8,531 nt of DNA from positions 1 through 8,531 of the forward strand of contig NZ_CAHJWX010000050.1 in the NCBI RefSeq assembly GCF_903643065.1, read 5' to 3'. The position numbers and the translations under genes are program-made. The DNA comes from Sphingomonas bacterium. GTDB lineage: Bacteria > Pseudomonadota > Alphaproteobacteria > Sphingomonadales > Sphingomonadaceae. The notes under the pieces were generated by a model. That model saw only the letters and a list, made by a program, of their open reading frames with translations. It was not told the DNA's origin and did not search any database. Below are positions 1-4,746 of this stretch, piece after piece; position 1 is the first letter of the stretch, and every line of letters begins with the position of its first letter.

Positions 1-197
1 GCGTCGGGGGAGGCGAGCGCCGGCGCGGCGGCGATCAGCGCCGCCGTCCGGGCCTTCAGCGCCGCGATCTGGGCGGGCTGGTCGCGGTTCTGCGCGCTCA
101 GGACCGCGAACCGCTCGTTGCGCGCCTTAAGCCAGTCGTCGAGATTGTCCTCCGGCCCGGCCGCCCATGACGCCGCCGCCATCAGCGTGGCGCCCAT
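1..197 (-). CDS. Hypothetical, probably exported protein (N-terminal part, runs off left edge)
   Basis: An open minus-strand frame runs from an ATG at 197 off the left edge without a stop, giving about 65 residues. It begins MGATLMAAASWAAG, which looks like a short hydrophobic export segment. A charged, Ala/Gln-rich, probably helical stretch follows, with a D-D-W-L-K-A-R-N-E-R segment and repeated Ala-Leu-Lys/Arg patterns. I do not recognise the family. The start is uncertain: there is no good Shine-Dalgarno before 197, and an in-frame ATG also occurs at 182. The frame stays open upstream, with an arginine-rich stretch before residue 1 that would make a more typical signal peptide n-region, but no upstream ATG, GTG or TTG is in frame nearby. 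It is transcribed away from the lipoprotein gene across a 75-bp gap. Support is codon pattern and protein-like composition only. Confidence 0.5.
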   Translation of the reverse strand, partial: MGATLMAAASWAAGPEDNLDDWLKARNERFAVLSAQNRDQPAQIAALKARTAALIAAAPALASPD

Positions 198-217
198 GGT
201 AACGGCGCGGCCCAGAC

Positions 218-243
218 GGAACCATGGGCGACGTCGGAGCTTT
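218..243 (+). promoter_or_regulatory. Possible EcfG-like (general stress) promoter for the lipoprotein gene
   Basis: An exact GGAAC at 218-222 is followed after 16 bases by GCTT at 239-242. The alphaproteobacterial EcfG consensus is GGAAC, 16-17 bases, then CGTT, so the -35 is perfect and the -10 imperfect. The placement is good: a start site near 250 would leave a leader of about 23 bases containing the GAAAGG ribosome site. An inverted GGAAC (GTTCC at 252-256) faces the other gene, with CGTC 18 bases away. The weak -10 match makes this tentative. Confidence 0.25.
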
Positions 244-272
244 CGTCCGGCGTTCCCAGCGAAAGGTGAGCC

Positions 273-551
273 ATGAAGGCCAGGATGATGATCGCGGTCG
301 CGGCGCTGTCGACGATCGCGACGGCGGGGTGCAGCCGCCCGGGCAGCGATGTCGGCGCGAACATCGCGGCGTCGCATGACAACGCCGCCGACGCGATCGA
401 CAACCGCGCGGACGTGCTCGACAACAGGGCCGATGCAATGCGCAACGAGGCGAAGCAGACGCGCGATTGGGGCAAGGACCTGAAGAAGGAAGCCGACACC
501 ATCGCCAAGCATGGCGGCCACCCCGACCAGGCCACGCTCAACCAGATGTAG
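273..551 (+). CDS. Small lipoprotein with tandem 7-residue repeats
   Basis: This 92-residue protein has a lipoprotein signal peptide: basic n-region (MKARMM), hydrophobic core, and lipobox T-A-G-C with the acylated cysteine at residue 20. The residue after Cys20 is Ser, which would suit outer-membrane sorting in a Gram-negative cell. Residues 37-57 are three 7-residue units of the pattern N-(A/R)-A-D-(A/V)-hydrophobic-(D/R), with a partial fourth at 58-61, so the mature part is probably a charged amphipathic helix. The C-terminal third is Lys/Asp/Glu-rich. The ATG is preceded by GAAAGG at 261-266, well spaced. The function is unknown; small Asp/Asn/Ala-repeat lipoproteins of this kind are familiar from sphingomonads (from memory). 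It converges with the dioxygenase gene, leaving 14 bp between stops, and is probably not part of the catabolic cluster. Confidence 0.85.
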   Translation: MKARMMIAVAALSTIATAGCSRPGSDVGANIAASHDNAADAIDNRADVLDNRADAMRNEAKQTRDWGKDLKKEADTIAKHGGHPDQATLNQM

Positions 552-552
552 T

Positions 553-573
553 CGCGGCCACCGCGTCACGCGG
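553..573. terminator. Overlapping alternative hairpins between convergent genes
   Basis: Three 5-base blocks lie in a row: CGCGG (553-557), CCGCG (561-565) and CGCGG (569-573), separated by CCA and TCA. The middle block can pair with either neighbour, giving two mutually exclusive small stem-loops. They occupy the 14-bp gap between the convergent stops and the dioxygenase's last codons. No T-run follows on either strand, so a classical intrinsic terminator is unlikely; the structure may block read-through weakly or protect 3' ends. Confidence 0.3.
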
Positions 574-1531
574 TCGCCACCTCGCGAACCGTCGCCGGCG
601 CGAACCCCGCCTCGTCGACCTCGTAGTTATGGACGAAGTCGCGGGGCACGTCGGGGCCCCAATTGGCGAGGCTGTCGGCCATGTCGTAGTTGGTCGGCGT
701 CCACAGCGCGTAATCGTCGATATGGTCCATGTCGGAATAATATTCGAACCACGATCCCCATGGGTCCTGGATGTAGTGGAAGAAGTTCGACCCGATCGTG
801 TGCCGGCCAAAGCCCCAGTCGCCCAGCTTGGTCCTGGCGAGCAGCGCCCGGCCGTTGCGGCCGACCGCGTCTGGATCGTGGACCATGAAGCTCGCATGGT
901 GGAAGCCGATGCCGGGCGACTTGGCGAAGGCGACGACGTGGTGGTCGCTGTCCTTCCTCGCGCAGCAAAAGGCGATGATGTCCTGCGCGCGGTCGGCCAG
1001 CCCCATGCCGAGCGCGTCGGACATGAATGCGACGCTCGCCGGCACGTCGGGGCTGAACACCAGGATATGGCCCAGCCGCAGCGGCCTGGCGGGGCCGTAG
1101 GAGGCGCCGGGCAGCATCGCCGAGCGGCGCTTGCGCACCGTCAGCCCCGGCGCGTTGACCTGGAACGGCTCGGCCGCCTCCAGCTCGGGATCGGCGGGCC
1201 GCTCCGATAGGCGGATCAGCATGCCGTGCGGGTCCTCCACCCACAGCCCGTTATCCTCGAACCCGTCCGGTGCGGCGACCACGGTGCCGCCGTGCGCGGC
1301 GACGTCGCCCGCCATGCGATCGAGCTGGTCGGCGCGCAGCGAGATGTGGTGGAGGCGTTTCTTGGGATAGCCGCCGAGCAGCACGATCGAGTCGCGATCC
1401 TGGCCGGGACAGCGCAGCCGGGCGATGTCACCCTCCACGTCCGCCACCAGCCCGGCATCGGTGTAGAAGGTCACGCCCGGCTCAAGGTCCGACACCTCCA
1501 GCGTGAACGACAAGGGGCCCAGCACCGCCAT
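566..1531 (-). CDS. Two-domain extradiol (meta-cleavage) ring dioxygenase, VOC superfamily
   Basis: This 321-residue protein should cleave a catechol-type ring next to the two hydroxyls using Fe(II) and O2 in the cytoplasm. The layout matches type I two-domain extradiol enzymes such as BphC: an N-terminal VOC domain (about 5-110) without metal ligands and a catalytic VOC domain (about 150-270). Expected ligands are His155 (LGHILVF), His212 (FHHASF) and Glu263 (WFEYYSD). The second-sphere residues aligned with BphC His195, His241 and Tyr250 also appear present: His198, His244 in GRHT, and Tyr253. About 50 residues follow the last motif, including W-T-P-T-N-Y and N-W-G-P, longer than typical BphC. 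It is last in the minus operon. The ribosome site AGGAG (1541-1545) spans the end of the preceding gene, whose stop is 6 bp from this ATG, so the two are probably translationally coupled. The substrate is not determined. Confidence 0.9.
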   Translation of the reverse strand: MAVLGPLSFTLEVSDLEPGVTFYTDAGLVADVEGDIARLRCPGQDRDSIVLLGGYPKKRLHHISLRADQLDRMAGDVAAHGGTVVAAPDGFEDNGLWVEDPHGMLIRLSERPADPELEAAEPFQVNAPGLTVRKRRSAMLPGASYGPARPLRLGHILVFSPDVPASVAFMSDALGMGLADRAQDIIAFCCARKDSDHHVVAFAKSPGIGFHHASFMVHDPDAVGRNGRALLARTKLGDWGFGRHTIGSNFFHYIQDPWGSWFEYYSDMDHIDDYALWTPTNYDMADSLANWGPDVPRDFVHNYEVDEAGFAPATVREVATA

Positions 1532-1537
1532 CTCAGT

Positions 1538-2395
1538 CTACTCCTGTCGCGCCGCGACGCGGTTCTCGATCGCGCCGATGCCGTCGATCTCGCAGCGTAC
1601 CACATCGCCCGGTTGCAGGAACACCTGCGGCTCCATGCCGACACCCACGCCCTCGGGCGTGCCGGTCGCGATCAGGTCGCCCGGCTCCAGCGTGAACGCG
1701 GTCGACAGGTACGCGATCTGCGCCCACAGGTTGCTGACCATCTGCGACGTGTCGCTCGATTGCCGCAGCTCGCCGTTGACGTAGCAGCGCAACGCCAGCG
1801 CATGCGGATCGGTCAGCTCGTCGGCGGTGACGATCCACGGCCCGATCGGCCCATGCGTGTCGAACGACTTGCCCATCGTGAACGTGGGAGTGTGGAACTG
1901 CCAGTCGCGCGCCGACACGTCGTTGGCGACGGTATAGCCGAAGACGTGCGCTGGCGCGTCCGCCTCGCTGACCTTCTTGGCCGCCGTGCCGATCACCGCC
2001 GCCAGCTCGACCTCGTAATCCAGCTTCTCGGTGACGCCGGGCTCGATCGCGTCATACGGCCCCGCGATGCAGGTCGTCTGCTTGTTGAACCAAGTCTGGT
2101 GCTTGGCGCGCGCGACGCCCAGCTTGTCGGCCTCGGCGACATGCTTGGCGTAGTTCATGCCGATCGCCAGATACTTGCCCGGCCGCTCGATCGGGGCGAG
2201 CAGCTCCGCGTCCGCCAGCGCGACGGCGGGGGCGGCCGTGCCGACATGATCCGCGATCCGGTCCAGCGCCGCCTGGCCGCCGTCGATCACCGCCGCCATC
2301 GTCGACAGACCGATCGCGTCGAGCGGCACGATGCCATCGGCCTTGACCGCGCCGACCCGTGCCGTTCCGTCCTGCTTATACCTGACCAGTTTCAC
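1538..2395 (-). CDS. Fumarylacetoacetate hydrolase (FAH) family protein
   Basis: This 285-residue FAH-fold enzyme is expected to act on a beta-diketo- or oxo-acid ring-cleavage product by C-C hydrolysis, decarboxylation, isomerisation or hydration. The short N-terminal domain (1-65) begins MKLVRYKQDG and the catalytic domain spans about 70-282. Divalent-metal ligands are Glu128 and Glu130 (D-Y-E-V-E-L) and Asp159 (VANDVSARDWQ). Other family signatures are G-M-N-Y at 79-82, GKSFDTHGPIGP at 175-186 and GDLIATGTPEGVG at 239-251. The start is a GTG at 2395, preceded by GAGGA (2403-2407) at 7 bases. Two ATGs just upstream are out of frame and reach a TGA that overlaps the GTG. It lies 31 bp after the amidohydrolase and 6 bp before the dioxygenase. 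In this setting it probably processes the ring-opened product. Fumarylpyruvate hydrolase, HpaG-type isomerase/decarboxylase and acylpyruvase roles are not separable by eye. Confidence 0.9.
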   Translation of the reverse strand: MKLVRYKQDGTARVGAVKADGIVPLDAIGLSTMAAVIDGGQAALDRIADHVGTAAPAVALADAELLAPIERPGKYLAIGMNYAKHVAEADKLGVARAKHQTWFNKQTTCIAGPYDAIEPGVTEKLDYEVELAAVIGTAAKKVSEADAPAHVFGYTVANDVSARDWQFHTPTFTMGKSFDTHGPIGPWIVTADELTDPHALALRCYVNGELRQSSDTSQMVSNLWAQIAYLSTAFTLEPGDLIATGTPEGVGVGMEPQVFLQPGDVVRCEIDGIGAIENRVAARQE

Positions 2396-2426
2396 CGCAT
2401 CATCCTCATCTAGATCGTCTTCGCGC

Positions 2427-3440
2427 CTATACCGCGACTGGCGGGATGCGGAACAGCGCCTGTGCGTTCTCGTGCGTGATCTTCGCCCGCGTAGCGTCGT
2501 CCAGCGGCGTGGCCCTGATGAACGGCACCGCGTCGGACGTCTGTTCGTACGGATAGTCGATCGCGAACATGATCCGGTCGGGGCCGAACATGTCGAGGCA
2601 GAACTTCAGCGGCGGCGCGGTGTTCATGCCGCTGGTCGTCATGTAGAAATTGGTGCGGAAATACTCGGAGGGCAGGCGGCCGAGCTGCTTCATCTTCAGC
2701 GGCCCGAGCCCGCCGCGCCGGACGATGTTCGCATAGCGGTTGTCGAGCCGATCCAGCCAGAAGGCCAGCCCCTCGCCCAGATGGCCGAGCACGATCTTGA
2801 GCGTGGGAAAGGCATCGAACACGCCGCCCATGATCATCCTGACCACATGCACCGACGCGTCCGCGCCGAACCCCCAGAGCGCGCCCATCATCCCGTAATC
2901 CTGGTACGGCGCGATCATCGCGTCCGACGGGAAGGTAGGGTGGATGTAGATCGGCGCGTCGCACGCCACCGCCGCTTCCAGGATCGGCCAGAATTTCGGA
3001 TCGTCCAGATACTCGCCATGCGTGTGCGAATTGAGGATGACCCCGTTCAGCCCCAGCTCGCGTATCCCGCGCGTCACCTCGCGCGCGGCGGCGGCGGGGT
3101 CCTGCGGCGCGATCGCGGCGAGCCCGGCGAAGCGGGTGGGGTGGCGCGCGATCGCCCGGACCAGCGTCTCGTTGGCGATCTGGGCGAGATCGGTGCCGAG
3201 CGCGGCGTCGAACGCCTGCACCCCCGGCGCTGCGATGCCGAGCAGATGCACGTCGACGCCATATTCGTCCATCTCCGGTAGGCGGAGGTCGAGATCGGTG
3301 AACTGCCGCACCACCTGCGCCTGCCGGTAATAGATGGCGAGGTAGCGCGACGGCGCGGTATCGATCCGCTCCGTCAGCTTGAGATACTCGTCGATATATT
3401 CGACGGGAGCGAAACCTTCCTCGGTCGCGATCAGACGCAC
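2427..3440 (-). CDS. Amidohydrolase-2 family enzyme, hydroxybenzoate-decarboxylase/ACMSD-like
   Basis: This 337-residue TIM-barrel protein belongs to the branch of the amidohydrolase superfamily that contains 2,3-dihydroxybenzoate, gamma-resorcylate and 5-carboxyvanillate decarboxylases, ACMSD and the LigY C-C hydrolase. Visible active-site residues are Glu7 in I-A-T-E-E-G-F, His167 (YIHPTFP), His220 (LGHLGE) and Asp295 (FAIDYPYE). The usual N-terminal E-x-H (E-E-H-F) is E-E-G-F here, so one metal-binding histidine is replaced by glycine. The fungal 2,3-dihydroxybenzoate decarboxylase has E-E-A-F there and uses Glu, His and Asp for its metal (from memory). The chosen start is a GTG at 3440 with GGAG (3451-3454) 10 bases before it. 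A TTG at 3449 is too close to that site. The frame stays open to 3677, including an in-frame ATG at 3551 without a ribosome site, but that part has no family character. It is first in the minus operon. Decarboxylation of an aromatic acid is the leading idea; C-C hydrolysis of a meta-cleavage product is the alternative. Confidence 0.85.
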   Translation of the reverse strand: MRLIATEEGFAPVEYIDEYLKLTERIDTAPSRYLAIYYRQAQVVRQFTDLDLRLPEMDEYGVDVHLLGIAAPGVQAFDAALGTDLAQIANETLVRAIARHPTRFAGLAAIAPQDPAAAAREVTRGIRELGLNGVILNSHTHGEYLDDPKFWPILEAAVACDAPIYIHPTFPSDAMIAPYQDYGMMGALWGFGADASVHVVRMIMGGVFDAFPTLKIVLGHLGEGLAFWLDRLDNRYANIVRRGGLGPLKMKQLGRLPSEYFRTNFYMTTSGMNTAPPLKFCLDMFGPDRIMFAIDYPYEQTSDAVPFIRATPLDDATRAKITHENAQALFRIPPVAV

Positions 3441-3518
3441 GGCTTGCAAGCTCCATGGTCGAGGCGGGACGTGCCGGAAACCGGTGCTGCGGCCATCGCG
3501 TCCATTCCTCTCGCGTGC

Positions 3519-3531
3519 CACCAAATTGGTG
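3519..3531. promoter_or_regulatory. Second palindrome in the control region (CACCAA-A-TTGGTG)
   Basis: A perfect 6-bp inverted repeat around one central A spans 3519-3531. The symmetry continues after one mismatched pair with TG at 3516-3517 against CA at 3533-3534, giving a 19-bp interrupted palindrome. It is unlike the 17-bp palindrome 80 bp away (centre to centre). It lies between the candidate minus promoter and the amidohydrolase start, so a bound regulator could act as a roadblock. The protein that binds it, if any, is unknown. Confidence 0.35.
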
Positions 3532-3583
3532 TCATCGTCAGGGCCGGACATAGGCAAGGCCCAGGCCGAACCGCAGATAACAA

Positions 3584-3612
3584 ATAATACCGTCCGATAC
3601 CGGTGACCGGTA
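3584..3612 (-). promoter_or_regulatory. Candidate promoter of the amidohydrolase-FAH-dioxygenase operon
   Basis: On the minus strand TATTAT (3589-3584) is a good -10. Seventeen bases upstream, TACCGG (3612-3607) is a poor -35 that falls inside the 17-bp palindrome. A weak -35 overlapped by an operator is typical of LysR-activated promoters. Transcription would begin near 3577 and give a leader of about 137 bases before the GTG at 3440. Confidence 0.4.
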
Positions 3613-3613
3613 T
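3587..3613. promoter_or_regulatory. Probable LysR operator: 17-bp palindrome plus phased third half-site
   Basis: ATACCGGT-G-ACCGGTAT (3597-3613) is a perfect 17-bp palindrome and contains the ATAC/GTAT ends common in LysR-family sites, here 9 bases apart. A further direct copy of the half-site, ATACCG, begins at 3587, exactly 10 bp (one helical turn) before the copy at 3597. A strong dyad plus a phased half-site resembles the recognition and activation sites of a LysR tetramer. It sits between the divergent lysR-type and amidohydrolase genes and touches both candidate promoters. Binding by the 3689 regulator is inferred. Confidence 0.6.
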
Positions 3614-3620
3614 GGATCGG

Positions 3621-3649
3621 TTGTCCGGCGCCACCGAGTGACCTACACC
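3621..3649 (+). promoter_or_regulatory. Candidate promoter of the LysR-type regulator gene
   Basis: TTGTCC (3621-3626) and TACACC (3644-3649) are separated by 17 bases. Both match the housekeeping hexamers only partly (four and three of six). The -35 lies 7 bp from the end of the 17-bp palindrome, so the regulator could control its own expression. The leader would be about 33 bases. Confidence 0.25.
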
Positions 3650-3688
3650 CGCTTGGCCGTTCCGCCACGCGGATCATGAGGATCGATC

Positions 3689-4615
3689 GTGAAGCTCAGC
3701 CATCTGCGTGACGTGATCGCCGTCGCCGAACATGGCAGCCTGCGCGCCGCGGGTCGCCGGATCGGCGTCGCGCAGCCCGCGATCACGCGCAGCATCCGCG
3801 AGGTCGAGCAGGAGCTGGGCGCGACCCTGTTCGAGCGGCACGCCCGCGGCGTGCGGCTGACCGAGATCGGCACGGCGTTCGTGCGGCGGGCGAGCGCGGT
3901 GCACGCCGAACTGCGGCGCGCGCGCGAGGAAGTGGATCAGCTGAAGGGACGCGCGGTCGGCGAGGTCTCGGTCTCGCTGTCGACCGCGTCGAGCCTCAGC
4001 CTGATGCCGTCGGCGGTCCAGGCCTTCCGCAAGCGATGCCCCGACGCGCTGCTCAAGATCTCCGAAAGTTTCTTTCGGCCGATCGAGACGGACATCTTGG
4101 CCGGTGCGATAGACTTCTATGTCGGTCCGATCGAGATCGATCAGGTGTCGCAACAGTTCACCGTGGAGAAATTGTTCGAAAACCGTCGCCTCATCCTGGC
4201 GCGCAAGGATCATCCGCTCTCCAACGCGCGCAAGCTGAGCGATCTGGTCGATGCGGAGTGGGTCCGGCCCGTGCTGTCCGGCAACAATACCGACGTCGAT
4301 GTCGATTTTCTGTTCAAGGAACAGGGATACGATCCGCCGCGGGTGGCCCTACACGCCCGGTCGGCGATGGTGATGCTGCTGGTCACCATGAACTCCGACC
4401 TCCTCACCATCCTGCCCGAGCAATGGCTCGACTTTCCGCTGTTATCGAATCTGGTCGCGCCGCTCCCGCTCGACGAGCCGCTGGCTGGAACACCGATCTG
4501 CATCGTGCGCCGCCGCGACATGCCGCTGACCCCGCTCGCCGAGATCTTCTGCGATCTGATGCGCCGCGCGGCGCTGAACTACGTGCATCGCCGTGAGGCG
4601 GGACGCGGGCAATAG
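3689..4615 (+). CDS. LysR-type transcriptional regulator
   Basis: This 308-residue protein is of normal LysR length. Residues 1-60 form the winged helix-turn-helix, with the classic run from S-L-R-A-A-G through V-A-Q-P-A-I-T-R-S-I (17-36) to E-L-G-A-T-L-F-E-R (42-50). A linker helix follows (about 60-88). The effector-binding domain from about residue 92 is a two-lobed periplasmic-binding-protein fold, starting G-E-V-S-V-S-L-S-T and containing the R-R-L-I-L-A-R-K-D-H-P segment near 170-180. The start is a GTG with GAGGA (3678-3682) 6 bases upstream; an ATG at 3676 is out of frame. It is divergent from the amidohydrolase operon and codirectional with the FAD hydroxylase 131 bp downstream, the usual arrangement for a pathway-specific regulator. 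The effector is unknown, presumably the aromatic substrate or an intermediate. Confidence 0.93.
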   Translation: MKLSHLRDVIAVAEHGSLRAAGRRIGVAQPAITRSIREVEQELGATLFERHARGVRLTEIGTAFVRRASAVHAELRRAREEVDQLKGRAVGEVSVSLSTASSLSLMPSAVQAFRKRCPDALLKISESFFRPIETDILAGAIDFYVGPIEIDQVSQQFTVEKLFENRRLILARKDHPLSNARKLSDLVDAEWVRPVLSGNNTDVDVDFLFKEQGYDPPRVALHARSAMVMLLVTMNSDLLTILPEQWLDFPLLSNLVAPLPLDEPLAGTPICIVRRRDMPLTPLAEIFCDLMRRAALNYVHRREAGRGQ

Positions 4616-4621
4616 CCCGCG
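4604..4621 (+). terminator. Hairpin with the regulator's stop codon beginning in its loop
   Basis: CGCGGGC (4604-4610) and GCCCGCG (4615-4621) form a perfect 7-bp stem with the loop AATA, and the TAG stop occupies 4613-4615. No T-run follows, so this is not a standard intrinsic terminator. It may reduce read-through into the hydroxylase gene or protect the regulator mRNA. Confidence 0.35.
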
Positions 4622-4746
4622 ACGTGATAGCATCGCGTTGTCAACCCGGCGCATTTCACATCGGGCTCCCGCTGTCGCGTTGGTCGAGCGCACGCTAACA
4701 GGGCTGGTGCGGGAACCGACCCGATTTCAGCGCACCAGGAGCGGAT
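4622..4746 (+). promoter_or_regulatory. Spacer before the FAD hydroxylase; likely promoter not resolved
   Basis: The gap between regulator and hydroxylase holds TTGTCA (4638-4643), a near-consensus -35, but no matching -10 at 16-18 bases. It also holds a weak inverted repeat, CGCAC (4689-4693) with GTGCG (4707-4711). The ATAC-type half-sites of the divergent region are absent. AGGAG (4737-4741) is the ribosome site for the ATG at 4747. A separate promoter is plausible from the length but cannot be placed. Confidence 0.25.

Noticed and set aside
467..1210. Long plus-strand open frame opposite the two-domain dioxygenase
   Set aside because: Rich in Arg, Ala, Val and His with no family motif, and exactly antisense to a gene with an intact active site. 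Such frames are common in high-GC DNA.
566..1531. Hydroquinone dioxygenase of the LinE/PcpA type
   Set aside because: Length is similar, but those enzymes take their first metal ligand from an N-terminal His. Here that domain lacks it and the full triad lies in the C-terminal domain, as in BphC.
1226..2413. 395-codon plus-strand open frame opposite the FAH gene
   Set aside because: Arg/His/Asp-biased composition, no motif and no ribosome site of note. The minus-strand FAH gene explains the region.
2331..3281. Plus-strand open frame opposite the amidohydrolase
   Set aside because: Low-complexity Arg/Glu/His composition; a shadow of the amidohydrolase coding strand.
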